A stretch of 64,000 nt of DNA from JAJXUB01 sp047974805 (GCA_047974805.1 JBKECS010000066.1:38841-102840); one strand, 5' to 3'. Shown: positions 1 through 9,010, counted from the first letter of the stretch. The notes: a model not told the origin generated them from the sequence alone. A program made the numbers and translations.

Positions 1-923
1 ATCCCGCTGCTGCCCAGACGCTCCAGGCCGCGATCGACCTCGCGTATGCCGAACACCTGCTGGGCCCGGACATCCTCGGCTCAGGCCTCGCCTTCGACCT
101 GGCGGTCCGGATCGGTGCCGGGGCTTACATCTGTGGTGAGGAAACCTCCATGTTGGAGAGCCTCGAGGGCCGTCGGGGGGAGGTCCGCGCGAAGCCGCCC
201 ATCCCCGCCTTGTCCGGCCTCTGGGAACGGCCGACCCTGGTCAACAATGTGCTCACCTTTGGCGCGGTGCCGATGATCCTCGCAGACGGTTCCCAGGCCT
301 ATGGCCACCTGGGAGTTGGCCGCTCCCGCGGCACCCAGGTCTTCCAGCTCGGCGGGAATGTCGCCCGTGGCGGCATTGTCGAGGCCTCCTTCGGGATCAG
401 CCTGGGTGAGCTCATCAATCGGTTCGGCGGCGGCACCGCCACCGGCCGTCCCGTCAAAGCCGTTCAGGTCGGTGGCCCACTCGGGGCATACCTCACCCCT
501 GACCAGTTCGATCTGCCGATGGACTATGAGGCATTCGCTGAGGCCGGAGCCATGATCGGCCACGGCGGCATCGTGCTCTGGGACGACGCGTTTGATGCCG
601 CCGCCCTGGCTCGCTTCGCCATGGAGTTCTGCGCCAAGGAATCCTGCGGCAAGTGCACCCCGTGCCGGGTCGGCAGCGTCCGCGGAGTCGAGATCATCGA
701 CCGGATCCGAGCCAGTGATGACGATAACGAGCGGACCGCGGGATTGACGGTGCTGAGCACCCTGTGCGACACCATGACCAAGGGGTCCCTGTGCGCCATG
801 GGCGGGATGACGCCGGTGCCGGTGCGCAGCCTGGTGGCGGCCTTCCCCGAGGAATTCACCCACGCCCACCGAGAGATGCGCGGGCCTGGACGAGCAGTCA
901 GCCAAACGGAGGACCAGTCATGA
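1..923 (+). CDS. fdsB: NAD-dependent formate dehydrogenase beta subunit (NuoF-like), 5' end outside the window
   Basis: The flavoprotein subunit passes electrons from the formate-oxidising alpha subunit to NAD+. The gene is already open at base 3 and about 306 residues are visible. The NuoF-type FMN/NADH region is seen as GAGAYICGEETSM, and the C-terminal 4Fe-4S motif as ESCGKCTPCR followed by a further Cys in GSLCAMGG. The stop overlaps the next start by 4 nt (ATGA), so it is translationally coupled to fdsA. NuoF of complex I is the alternative, but the following formate dehydrogenase alpha gene and the small delta gene argue for the Fds complex. The N-terminus and upstream promoter are not visible. 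Confidence 0.9.
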   Translation, partial: PAAAQTLQAAIDLAYAEHLLGPDILGSGLAFDLAVRIGAGAYICGEETSMLESLEGRRGEVRAKPPIPALSGLWERPTLVNNVLTFGAVPMILADGSQAYGHLGVGRSRGTQVFQLGGNVARGGIVEASFGISLGELINRFGGGTATGRPVKAVQVGGPLGAYLTPDQFDLPMDYEAFAEAGAMIGHGGIVLWDDAFDAAALARFAMEFCAKESCGKCTPCRVGSVRGVEIIDRIRASDDDNERTAGLTVLSTLCDTMTKGSLCAMGGMTPVPVRSLVAAFPEEFTHAHREMRGPGRAVSQTEDQS

Positions 924-3739
924 TCAGCGGCCAACCGGGCCTGGACGAGCCCGATCTCGGCACCCCGGAAGTCACCGCCATCGATTCGGCATCCGAGGTG
1001 AGCGTGACCATCGATGGTCGCGCCATCGGCGTACCTGCCGGCACCTCGGTGATGCGCGCGGCCGCTCAGGCCGGGGTCACCATCCCCAAGCTGTGCGCCA
1101 CCGATTCACTCGCCGCCTACGGTTCGTGCCGCCTGTGCCTGGTCGAGGTCGAGAACGCGAAGGGCACCCCGGCCTCCTGCACGACGCCGTGTACCGACCA
1201 GATGGTCGTTCATACAGACACCGACCAACTCACCCGCCTGCGCCGGGACGTCATGGAGCTCTACCTCTCGGATCACCCAGCCGACTGCCCGGGCTGCCTC
1301 CGTGGCACCTGCGAGGTCGCGGCGTGGGCTCAGGCGACCGGGGCGACCGGAGAGGTGTACGGCCGGGACGGAGCCGGCCACCTGTCCCAGGTCATGGACG
1401 GCTCCAACCCATATTTCGACTACAACCCCTCCGCGTGCATCGTCTGCTCCCGCTGTGTACGGGCTTGCGACGAAGTTCAGGGCACCTTGGCTCTCAACGT
1501 CGCGGGACGCGGCTTCGACGCCAGGATCACCCCCGGGGGCAGCGACTTCCTTAACAGCGAGTGCGTCTCGTGCGGGGCCTGCGTCCAAGCGTGCCCGACC
1601 GAGGCCTTGATGGAGAAGTCCGCGGTCACCCTGGGAGCGCCGAGCCGGGTCGTGGAGACGACGTGCGCCTACTGTGGGGTCGGCTGCACCTTCCGCGCAC
1701 AGGTTCGCGGCGAGGGTGAGGCAACCCAGGTCGTTCGGATGGTGCCGGCCAAGTCGGGCGGGGCCAACGAAGGACACAGCTGTGTCAAGGGGCGGTTCGC
1801 GTACGGCTATGCCCAGCACGCGGATCGGCAGCTGCACCCCATGGTGCGCGAGCGCATCGACGATCCATGGCGATCGGTCAGCTGGGAGGAGGCCATCGCA
1901 ACGGTCGCCGAGCGGTTCGGCGCCCTGCAGGCGGCATACGGAACCGGAGCGATCGGGGCGATCAGTTCATCCCGGTGCACCAATGAAGAGGTGTACGTCG
2001 TCCAGAAGATGGTCCGGGCGGCGTTCGGAAACAACAACGTCGACACCTGCGCGCGGGTGTGTCACTCTCCCACCGGCTACGGGTTGAAGACGACGTTCGG
2101 CACCTCCGCGGGCACCCAAGACTTTGCGTCGATCGATCAGGCCGACGTCATCCTGCTCATCGGGGCCAACCCCACCGATGCGCATCCGGTCGTCGGCTCC
2201 CGGATGAAGCGACGGGTCCGCGCCGGGGCCAAGATCATCGTCGCCGACCCACGCCGGATCGAGCTGGTCCGCAGCCCCCATGTCGAAGCGGCCTATCACC
2301 TCCCGGTCCGTCCGGGGACCAACGTCGCCTTCATCAACGCCATGGCGCACGTCATCGTCACCGAGGGTTTGCAGAACCAGGACTTCCTGGACGCCCGCTG
2401 CGAGGGCGTGCAGGAGTACCTGACCTTCATCGCCGATCAGCAGCACGCGCCGGAGATGCTCGAGGCGGAGACCGGCATACCGGCGGCGGGTCTGCGGGCC
2501 GCCGCCCGGCTGTATGCCGCCGGGCCGAACTCGGCCATCTATTACGGTCTCGGGGTCACCGAGCACAGCCAGGGCTCCACCATGGTCATGGGGTTGGCCA
2601 ATCTCGCCATGCTCACCGGCAACTTGGGGCGTGCCGGTGTCGGGGTCAACCCGCTGCGGGGGCAAAACAATGTCCAGGGCAGCTGTGACATGGGCTCCTT
2701 CCCGCACGAGTTCCCCGGCTACCGCCATGTGGCCACCGATGATGTGCGCGAGCTGTACGAATCGCTGTGGGGGGTGACGATCCCGCCGACCCCCGGTTTG
2801 CGTATCCCCAATATGTTCGACGAGGCGCTCGGCGGTAGCTTCCGTGGGTTGTTCGTCCAAGGCGAGGACATCGCCCAGTCCGATCCGAACACCACACACG
2901 TCCAGGCCGCGCTGCGAGCCATGGACTGTATCGTCGTCCAGGACCTTTTCCTCAACGAGACCGCCCGGTTTGCCCACGTGTTCCTGCCCGGCTCCTCCTT
3001 CCTGGAGAAGGACGGCACCTTCACCAACGCCGAACGGCGGATCAACCGGGTGCGTCCGATCATGCCCAGCATTGCCGGCAAGGACGAATGGCAGGTCATC
3101 TGCGACATTGCCACCGCGATGGGCTACCCGATGAGGTATGCCGACCCGGCCCAGATCATGGACGAGATCGCCGCGACCACCCCCACCTTCGCCGGGGTGA
3201 GCTTCACGCGACTGGACACCGAGGGGTCCATGCAGTGGCCGGTCACGGCAGCGATGCCACACGGAACCCCGACCATGCATGTCGACGGGTTCGTTCGGGG
3301 CAAGGGCCTGCTCGTCGAGACCGTCTATGTGCCGACCACCGAACGCACCACCCGGCGCTTCCCGCTCGTGCTGACCACCGGGCGGATTCTCACCCAGTAC
3401 AACGTGGGCGCGCAGACCCGCCGGACCGGCAACTCCACGTGGCACCCGACCGATGTGTTGGAGATCCACCCCGCCGACGCTCAGCTGCGCGGCATTCGGA
3501 CCGGGGACATCGTGGAACTGGCCAGCCGCATCGGCAAGACGACACTGCCGGCGATGGTGTCTGACCGTATGCCGCCGGGGGTGGTCTACACGACGTTCCA
3601 CCACCCGGTCACCGGGGCAAACGTCGTCACCACCGACAACAGCGACTGGGCAACCAACTGCCCGGAGTACAAGGTCACCGCGGTCGACGTCACCGTTGTC
3701 ACGGCCTCGTCGGGCCAATCGGTCGGAGATCCCCGGTGA
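920..3739 (+). CDS. fdsA: NAD-dependent formate dehydrogenase alpha subunit (molybdopterin)
   Basis: This is the catalytic subunit oxidising formate to CO2, a cytoplasmic molybdenum enzyme of 939 residues. Start ATG 920 has GGAGGA just upstream. In order: an N-terminal 2Fe-2S ferredoxin domain (Cys59, 70, 73, 87), the His/Cys cluster region DHPADCPGCLRGTC, two 4Fe-4S motifs (CIVCSRC, CVSCGACVQACP), the 4Fe-4S cluster of the molybdopterin domain (TTCAYCGVGC, near residue 250), then the large bis-MGD domain and a C-terminal dinucleotide-binding domain. The Mo ligand is Cys381 in RVCHSP, a cysteine and not selenocysteine. Length and domain order match FdsA. The stop overlaps fdsD by 4 nt. Confidence 0.93.
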   Translation: MISGQPGLDEPDLGTPEVTAIDSASEVSVTIDGRAIGVPAGTSVMRAAAQAGVTIPKLCATDSLAAYGSCRLCLVEVENAKGTPASCTTPCTDQMVVHTDTDQLTRLRRDVMELYLSDHPADCPGCLRGTCEVAAWAQATGATGEVYGRDGAGHLSQVMDGSNPYFDYNPSACIVCSRCVRACDEVQGTLALNVAGRGFDARITPGGSDFLNSECVSCGACVQACPTEALMEKSAVTLGAPSRVVETTCAYCGVGCTFRAQVRGEGEATQVVRMVPAKSGGANEGHSCVKGRFAYGYAQHADRQLHPMVRERIDDPWRSVSWEEAIATVAERFGALQAAYGTGAIGAISSSRCTNEEVYVVQKMVRAAFGNNNVDTCARVCHSPTGYGLKTTFGTSAGTQDFASIDQADVILLIGANPTDAHPVVGSRMKRRVRAGAKIIVADPRRIELVRSPHVEAAYHLPVRPGTNVAFINAMAHVIVTEGLQNQDFLDARCEGVQEYLTFIADQQHAPEMLEAETGIPAAGLRAAARLYAAGPNSAIYYGLGVTEHSQGSTMVMGLANLAMLTGNLGRAGVGVNPLRGQNNVQGSCDMGSFPHEFPGYRHVATDDVRELYESLWGVTIPPTPGLRIPNMFDEALGGSFRGLFVQGEDIAQSDPNTTHVQAALRAMDCIVVQDLFLNETARFAHVFLPGSSFLEKDGTFTNAERRINRVRPIMPSIAGKDEWQVICDIATAMGYPMRYADPAQIMDEIAATTPTFAGVSFTRLDTEGSMQWPVTAAMPHGTPTMHVDGFVRGKGLLVETVYVPTTERTTRRFPLVLTTGRILTQYNVGAQTRRTGNSTWHPTDVLEIHPADAQLRGIRTGDIVELASRIGKTTLPAMVSDRMPPGVVYTTFHHPVTGANVVTTDNSDWATNCPEYKVTAVDVTVVTASSGQSVGDPR

Positions 3740-3942
3740 AGCCCGCCGTGGTGCGGCTCGGCAATGACATCGCCCGGCAGTTCGCCACCCGCTGCGCCGA
3801 GGAGGCGGCACAGCAGATCGCCGAGCACATCCGCAGCTTTTGGGAGCCAGGGATGATCGCGCAGCTTCGGGCCGTGGCGGCCTCGCCCCAGGCGGAGGAG
3901 CTCGACCCGTTGGTGCGGCAGGCGATCGCTCATCTGACGTGA
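3736..3942 (+). CDS. fdsD: Formate dehydrogenase delta subunit
   Basis: This 68-residue soluble protein starts at GTG 3736, overlapping the fdsA stop by 4 nt. FdsD proteins are small accessory subunits encoded at the end of fds operons and needed for a functional complex. The sequence has the expected feel of the family: a basic start (MKPAVVRLGNDIARQF) and a closing stretch about leaving the complex free of long loops. The usual chaperone gene fdsC (FdhD-like sulfurtransferase) is absent between fdsA and fdsD here. Identification rests on size and position as much as on sequence. Confidence 0.82.
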   Translation: MKPAVVRLGNDIARQFATRCAEEAAQQIAEHIRSFWEPGMIAQLRAVAASPQAEELDPLVRQAIAHLT

Positions 3943-4778
3943 TGGCGCGGCAGGCACCGTGGCGCGTGCCGCCGCTGCACGCGGTAGTGTCGAGTGTGCC
4001 CGAGGTCGCCCCCCACGTTGTCGCATTGCTGCTGCTCGCAGCGTTCTCGGCGGGGTGGGTGGATGCTGTGGTAGGCGGCGGTGGGCTCATCCAGCTTCCG
4101 GCCCTGCTCATCGCCTTCCCCCAGGCCGCCCCGGTGCATCTGCTAGCCACGAACAAGCTCTCGTCGGTCATGGGCACCACCACGAGCGCGACTACCTTCG
4201 TGCGCCGAGTCCGATTGGATTGGCGGACAGCACTTCCCCTGGCCCTGGCCGCCTTCGCCGGCTCCTTGATCGGCGCCGTCATCGCCTCGCATATTCCCCG
4301 TTCCGCTTTTAACCCGGTCATCCTGCTCGCCCTCGTCCTCGTCGCCACCACCGTCTTGGCCCGGCCCCGAATGGGCGCCGAGACGTTGCTGCGGCATACG
4401 GGGGCACGGCACTACGGCCTGGCAACGCTCGCAGGGTTCGGCATCGGGATCTATGACGGTGCGCTCGGCCCAGGGACCGGCAGTTTCTTCGTGTTCGCGT
4501 TGGTCGGCCTGCTGGGTTACGGCTTCCTTGAGGCCAGTGCTAAGGCGAAGCTGGCCAACGTGGCCACCAACGTCGGGTCGTTGCTCATCTTCATCCCCCA
4601 GGGGGTGGCCTGGTGGCGGCTTGGTGCGGCCATGGGGTTGGCCAACGTCCTCGGCGGATATTTGGGTGCTCGGACGGCGGTCGCCAAAGGGTCGGGGTTC
4701 ATTCGGGCGATCTTCCTCGTCGTCGTGACCGCGTTCATCCTGAGGATTGGGTACGACACGTTCGCCCAGCTCGACTAG
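3942..4778 (+). CDS. TSUP (TauE/SafE) family membrane permease
   Basis: This is a 278-residue polytopic membrane protein of the sulfite exporter TauE/SafE family, whose members move small organic or sulfur anions. It shows the family N-terminal pattern GWVDAVVGGGGLIQLPALL and a second half repeat around GIYDGALGPGTGSFF, with about eight hydrophobic segments. ATG 3942 shares one base with the fdsD stop (TGATG); GTG 3987 is an alternative start. Coupling to the fds operon suggests transport of an anion related to formate metabolism (formate, oxalate or a sulfur compound), but the substrate is inference. Confidence 0.85.
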   Translation: MARQAPWRVPPLHAVVSSVPEVAPHVVALLLLAAFSAGWVDAVVGGGGLIQLPALLIAFPQAAPVHLLATNKLSSVMGTTTSATTFVRRVRLDWRTALPLALAAFAGSLIGAVIASHIPRSAFNPVILLALVLVATTVLARPRMGAETLLRHTGARHYGLATLAGFGIGIYDGALGPGTGSFFVFALVGLLGYGFLEASAKAKLANVATNVGSLLIFIPQGVAWWRLGAAMGLANVLGGYLGARTAVAKGSGFIRAIFLVVVTAFILRIGYDTFAQLD

Positions 4779-4797
4779 GTTGGCTGCTGTGACGTGC

Positions 4798-6339
4798 TCA
4801 GGACCGGATTCGGTCCCACGTGCGTCTGCCGCCGACGACGGTCGCCTCGACGCGGAGGGTGCGCAGGTGTGCGGCCGCAGCGGCAGTATCGCCGGAATCA
4901 ACCAGGGCGTGGGCGGCATATGGGTCGCGGTCCACCAGCGCGAGGTCGGCTCGGGCCCCCGGCCGCACGGTCCCGGCGCCATCCACGGATGCGGCGAGCG
5001 ACTCAGCGACAGTCAGGGCCTGCTCCGGGTGCCAAGGTGGGCGGTGATCGTCGCTGCGGTGCACGGCTGCGGCCATGGCGAGCCACGGATCCAACGGCGC
5101 CACGGGTGCGTCCGATCCCAGCGCTAGGGCCACCCCTGCCCTGACCAGCGACCGGAACGGGTAGACCCGGTCGGTTCGCTCCGGCCACCACCGGTCGGCG
5201 ACATCCCGGTCATGAAGCAGGTGGGCAGGTTGGATGCTCGCGGTGATCCCCAGGCGGGCCATCCGAGGAAGGTCTGACCGGGCGAAGAGTTGGGCGTGTT
5301 CGATGCTGCCGGTCATTCCTGTGACGTCGAAGGCATCCAAGGCGGTAGCGACCGCCTCGTCCCCGATGGCATGCACGGCAGCGGTCAGCCCGATTCCCTC
5401 GGCGCGGGCCAAGAGGGATCGCAGGACCTCGATGTCGGCGTTGGCCCGGCCGCGGGGGAACTCCAGCTGCTCGCCGCCGGCATACGGCTGGCAGCACCAT
5501 GCGGTGAGCGTGTTCAGAGAGCCGTCGCTGATGACCTTCAGCGGTCCCATGGTGACCAGGTCCTGTCCTGCGACGAGGGGGTCGCCAGTACGTAGCCCAA
5601 GGGCGGCCACCTCGTCCAACTCCCCCGGATAGGTTGCCGCGCGAACCCGCAGCGTGGTGATCCCTCGGGCATATCGTGCCGGCCAATCGCGCCACGCCCC
5701 GGCGAATTCGACATCGACGATCCCTACCACTCCACGCGCGGCAGCGTCGAGTTCCATCGCACGCACAGCGGCGTCCGGTTCCTGCTGCGCGGTCGCGATG
5801 GCCTCGAACCGCTGATAGGCGGCAAACCACTCGGTTTCGGTCAGCGGCCCCACCACGTCATCCATGCCGATGAGGCGCAACGCCGCCGAATTGGCCCACC
5901 CGTTGTGGCCATCCCCGCTGACCAATACGACAGGGCGAGGACCGGTGACGGCATCCAACTCGCTGACCGTGCCCGGCCGCGGCCACATCGCCGACCGGTA
6001 GCCATAGCCGAACACGATGCGGCCGGGCTCGTGCGCTTCGGGGAGCGCATCGGCGACCGCGGCCACCACTCCCGTCGGGTCGGTGGCGCCGGAGACGTCG
6101 ATGCGATGACGGGTCTGGGCCCACATCGTGGCGTGGACGTGGGCATCCCACAGGCCAGGGATAAGCCAGCGACCGTCGGCGTCCAACACCTCCTCGTCGG
6201 GTGTTGGCGACGCTGTGGTGGCCACCTGCATGACCCGCCCTGCCTGCACTCGGACATCGCAGACATTGTCCGGGCTCGGGCCGGTCCAGGTCGGATCGAT
6301 CGGGACGAGCCGGACCCGGCGAATCAGGAGATCCGACAT
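4798..6339 (-). CDS. Amidohydrolase (amidohydrolase-3 / YtcJ-like)
   Basis: This is a 513-residue metal-dependent hydrolase of the amidohydrolase superfamily. The metal-binding HVH lies at residues 67-69 after the beta-sandwich segment ending in LIPGLWDAHVH. Later landmarks are VSGDGHNGWANS, LTAAVHAIGDEA, SIEHAQL and LGSDAPVAPLDP (metal Asp), and the fold closes with the usual C-terminal GARADLALVDRDP sandwich. The order matches the YtcJ-like subfamily, whose members hydrolyse varied amides; the substrate here is unknown. It converges on the TSUP gene with a 19-nt gap. No clear Shine-Dalgarno is seen before the ATG. Confidence 0.85.
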   Translation of the reverse strand: MSDLLIRRVRLVPIDPTWTGPSPDNVCDVRVQAGRVMQVATTASPTPDEEVLDADGRWLIPGLWDAHVHATMWAQTRHRIDVSGATDPTGVVAAVADALPEAHEPGRIVFGYGYRSAMWPRPGTVSELDAVTGPRPVVLVSGDGHNGWANSAALRLIGMDDVVGPLTETEWFAAYQRFEAIATAQQEPDAAVRAMELDAAARGVVGIVDVEFAGAWRDWPARYARGITTLRVRAATYPGELDEVAALGLRTGDPLVAGQDLVTMGPLKVISDGSLNTLTAWCCQPYAGGEQLEFPRGRANADIEVLRSLLARAEGIGLTAAVHAIGDEAVATALDAFDVTGMTGSIEHAQLFARSDLPRMARLGITASIQPAHLLHDRDVADRWWPERTDRVYPFRSLVRAGVALALGSDAPVAPLDPWLAMAAAVHRSDDHRPPWHPEQALTVAESLAASVDGAGTVRPGARADLALVDRDPYAAHALVDSGDTAAAAAHLRTLRVEATVVGGRRTWDRIRS

Positions 6340-6355
6340 CTCGTTCGACGACCTG

Positions 6356-6406
6356 GGGTCACGAGTTGATCAGGGTCACGAGTTGATCAGGGTCACAGGT
6401 TGATCA
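6356..6406. repeat. Three tandem 17-bp units overlapping the lpdA stop codon
   Basis: Units at 6356-6372, 6373-6389 and 6390-6406 read GGGTCACGAGTTGATCA twice and then GGGTCACAGGTTGATCA. The third unit contains the last codons and the stop of lpdA, so the first two look like duplicated copies of the end of the gene. They fill most of the gap to the amidohydrolase start. Confidence 0.85.
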
Positions 6407-7790
6407 TGTGGCCGCTGATTCCGTGAATGGATTCCTTAATGGCCTCGGACAGGGTCGGGTGGGCGAAGACATTCCGACCGACCTCGTCAGCGGTCAGATC
6501 CCATTGGCGGGCCAGGGTGAGGACGGGGAGGAGCTCGGTGACGTCCGGGCCGATCATGTGCGCGCCCAGGATCTCGTTGTGCGTGGCGTCGGCGACGATC
6601 TTGACGAAGCCCACCCCCTCGCCCAGCCCTTGGGCCTTGCCGTTGGCGGAGAAGGGGAAGGACGCGGTCTTGACGTCGTATCCCTTGTCCTTGGCCTGCT
6701 GCTCGGAGTAGCCGAACGAACCGATCTGGGGGTGGCAGTACGTCGCCCGCGGGATGAAGTCGTATTCGACCGGCATCGTCTCGGCCCCGGCCATGGTCTC
6801 CGCCGCGACGATCCCCATGGCCTCGGCCACGTGGGCGAGCATCATCTTGGCCGTCACGTCGCCGATGGCGTAGACGGTCGGGATGTTGGTACGGCAGTGG
6901 TCGTCCACGGCGATGGCGCCGCGGTCGGTGAGGGCGACCCTGGTGTTTTCCAGCCCGTAGCCCTCAACGCGCGGGGCGAACCCGATGGCGGACAGCAGTC
7001 GGTCGGCTTCGAGCACCGTCGCCTCGCCGCCGCCTGCCGGAGTCACGGTGACCTTGACTCCCGAGCCGGTGTCTTCGACGGACTCGACCTTGGTGCTCAG
7101 CATGACCTTCACGCCGAGCTTTTTGTACTGCCGAAGGAGTTCCTTGGACACGTCCGCGTCTTCGGTCGGCACCATCCGGTCAAGGAACTCAACGATGGTG
7201 ACGTCGACGCCGAAGTTCGTCATGACGTAGGCGAACTCCACCCCGATGGCACCGGAGCCGGCGATGATGATCGAGCCTGGCAGATTGGGGTCGAGGATCT
7301 GCTCCTCGTAGGTGACGACGTTCGGGCTGATTGTCACCCCGGGAAGCATCCGGGTCACCGAGCCAGTGGCGATGATGAGCTTGTCGAAGGTCACGGCCCG
7401 GGTGCTGCCGTCATTCATGGCAACATCCATCGAGGTCGCGCTCGTCAGGGTCCCCCACCCGTCGATCTCGGTGATCTTGTTCTTCTTCATCAGGTAGTGC
7501 ACGCCGCCAACGACCTTCGCCGACACCGAGCGGCTGCGCTCCTGTGCCGGGCGGTATGCCATGGTGACCTCGCCTTCGATGGCGAAAAGGTCTTTTTCCC
7601 TGGTGATCGTGTGCGCCAGTTCTGCGTTCTTGAGCAACGCCTTGCTGGGGATGCACCCGACGTTGAGGCAGACCCCACCCCAGTACTTCTTCTCCACGAC
7701 AGCGGCCTTGAGACCGAGCTGCGAGGCCCGGATCGCTGCCACGTATCCACCGGGGCCAGCACCGAGGACGACCACGTCAAAATCAGCCAT
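6393..7790 (-). CDS. lpdA: Dihydrolipoyl dehydrogenase (E3)
   Basis: This is a 465-residue flavoprotein that reoxidises the dihydrolipoyl groups of 2-oxoacid dehydrogenase complexes with NAD+. The FAD site GAGPGGY is at residues 10-16 and the redox-active disulfide CLNVGC at 41-46. The NAD-binding GSGAIGVEFA motif, a second FAD segment around YAIGDVT, and the C-terminal interface ending AHPTLSEAIKESIHG with its catalytic His follow in normal order. The length is typical. No Shine-Dalgarno is present; the -10 box TAGGCT lies 7 nt before the ATG, so the mRNA is probably leaderless. Confidence 0.97.
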   Translation of the reverse strand: MADFDVVVLGAGPGGYVAAIRASQLGLKAAVVEKKYWGGVCLNVGCIPSKALLKNAELAHTITREKDLFAIEGEVTMAYRPAQERSRSVSAKVVGGVHYLMKKNKITEIDGWGTLTSATSMDVAMNDGSTRAVTFDKLIIATGSVTRMLPGVTISPNVVTYEEQILDPNLPGSIIIAGSGAIGVEFAYVMTNFGVDVTIVEFLDRMVPTEDADVSKELLRQYKKLGVKVMLSTKVESVEDTGSGVKVTVTPAGGGEATVLEADRLLSAIGFAPRVEGYGLENTRVALTDRGAIAVDDHCRTNIPTVYAIGDVTAKMMLAHVAEAMGIVAAETMAGAETMPVEYDFIPRATYCHPQIGSFGYSEQQAKDKGYDVKTASFPFSANGKAQGLGEGVGFVKIVADATHNEILGAHMIGPDVTELLPVLTLARQWDLTADEVGRNVFAHPTLSEAIKESIHGISGHMINL

Positions 7791-7797
7791 GGTCGCC

Positions 7798-7803
7798 AGC
7801 CTA
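7798..7803 (-). promoter_or_regulatory. -10 box of a leaderless lpdA promoter
   Basis: On the minus strand TAGGCT is followed by 7 nt and then the lpdA ATG. This matches the actinobacterial leaderless pattern (TANNNT, 6-7 nt, start codon). No Shine-Dalgarno is present. A clear -35 box is not evident. Confidence 0.6.
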
Positions 7804-7859
7804 TCCGGTACCTGCCCTGGTCAACGCACGCCCCCGAGGGGCGGCCACGCTGCTTCAGG

Positions 7860-8387
7860 TCAAAGGACCGCACACACGTAGTTCTGGCCTTTGCGGGTGA
7901 GCCGGACCTTGGCCGTGGGGTACCCGGGGCAAGGCGATCCATCGGGCAGAACCTCCGTCACCGCGATCGTCCCGGTCGTCGTGGAGGCGGAATTGGCGAC
8001 CGTCCCGGTCACCGTCAGGGTCAGACAGCTGCCGGCGGCAAGGGTCGTCCCCGTCACCAGGGTGCAGGTCGGTGGCAGGCTCGCCGAACAGGTCACGGAA
8101 CCGTTGGTGGTCGTCGCGGACAATACGGTGATGTCGCCGGCGGAGGTGATGGCAAAGTGGGTTCCCGCTGGGATCGTTTCACCTGCAGCGGCACACATCG
8201 TGTACGTGACCACTCCACCGGAACCGCAGGTGGCCGTGACGGCGTAGTTGGGCGCCTCCTGGCACGTCGGCGACGCCGCATAGGCACCGCTCGCGGCGCC
8301 GATCACGACCGCTGGTGTTGCCCACGCCACGCCGGAGGTTACCGTCCGACGCCGAACCTGCTGGGGCACGTTGGCATACGAAGTCAT
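7860..8387 (-). CDS. Exported cysteine-containing protein with twin-arginine-type signal
   Basis: I do not recognise a named family. From ATG 8387 (GGGGAGC about 8 nt upstream) the 175-residue protein has an N-terminal RRRTVTSGVAW region, a hydrophobic stretch and a predicted cleavage after SGAYA, so it is probably exported. The mature part has eight Cys, an even number fit for four disulfides, and is rich in Thr, Ser, Ala and Val like beta-sandwich surface proteins. The signal closely resembles that of the 22-Cys protein at 12282-13217. An upstream start at 8459 would bury the signal peptide and is rejected. Confidence 0.65.
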   Translation of the reverse strand: MTSYANVPQQVRRRTVTSGVAWATPAVVIGAASGAYAASPTCQEAPNYAVTATCGSGGVVTYTMCAAAGETIPAGTHFAITSAGDITVLSATTTNGSVTCSASLPPTCTLVTGTTLAAGSCLTLTVTGTVANSASTTTGTIAVTEVLPDGSPCPGYPTAKVRLTRKGQNYVCAVL

Positions 8388-8584
8388 CAGAAACTGCTCC
8401 CCAACATGGCCGTTCACGGCCTCCTGGAGCCGGCGCACGCCCAGCGCCAACCCGTCCACACCGTCCGGCCACGCCCGCGGCCGGAAACCCTTCCAGCCAG
8501 AAGGTTATCGTGCACCAGCGAGCGGCCATGCCCAATCCGTCATGATCGATGCGACATGCTGTAAGACACGCCGATAAGCGTCTG

Positions 8585-9010
8585 CTAGCTCAGGCTTGGG
8601 AACCAGATATCAATCTCGCGAATGGCCGATTCCGGTGAATCCGAACCGTGGACGACGTTCTGTTGCGCCGCTGTGCCCCAGTCCCGGCCGAGGTCGCCTC
8701 GGATGCTGCCAGGGGCGGCCGTGGTGGGATCGGTCGCGCCGGCGAGGGAACGGAAACCCCGAATGCAGTCCTGTCCCTGGATGACCACGGCCGTCACTGG
8801 GCCGGAGGACATGAACTCGATGAGCGACTCATAGAACGGCTTGCCCTCGTGCTCGGCGTAGTGCCGCGCCAAGTTCTCCCGGGTCGGCGTCACCACCGCC
8901 AAGGCGAGCAGGACATACCCCTTGGCCTCGATCCGGCGCAGTACCTCACCGGTCAGGCCGCGGGCGTAACCGTCGGGTTTGACAAGGACGAGCGAGCGTT
9001 CGATGGTCAC
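8585..9010 (-). CDS. ndk: Nucleoside diphosphate kinase
   Basis: This 141-residue cytoplasmic enzyme transfers the gamma phosphate from NTPs to NDPs through a phosphohistidine. The N-terminal SLVLVKPDGYARG and the active-site NVVHGSDS (His about 121) are intact. Start GTG 9010 overlaps the stop of the DUF4233 gene by 4 nt, so the two are translationally coupled. A much longer reading upstream is not supported because the ndk fold begins right at this GTG. It is the last gene of a folC-DUF4233-ndk run, a conserved actinobacterial order. Confidence 0.96.
   Translation of the reverse strand: MTIERSLVLVKPDGYARGLTGEVLRRIEAKGYVLLALAVVTPTRENLARHYAEHEGKPFYESLIEFMSSGPVTAVVIQGQDCIRGFRSLAGATDPTTAAPGSIRGDLGRDWGTAAQQNVVHGSDSPESAIREIDIWFPSLS

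Noticed and set aside
2041..2070. Possible selenocysteine in formate dehydrogenase
   Set aside because: The codon is TGT (Cys381); the subunit is a Cys-type FdsA with no UGA or SECIS.
1967..4351. A 794-residue minus-strand open frame across fdsA and the TSUP gene
   Set aside because: It is the antisense shadow of high-GC codons; the opposite frame encodes firm formate dehydrogenase motifs.
6408..8564. A 718-residue plus-strand open frame across lpdA
   Set aside because: It is antisense to the intact dihydrolipoyl dehydrogenase and has no motif.
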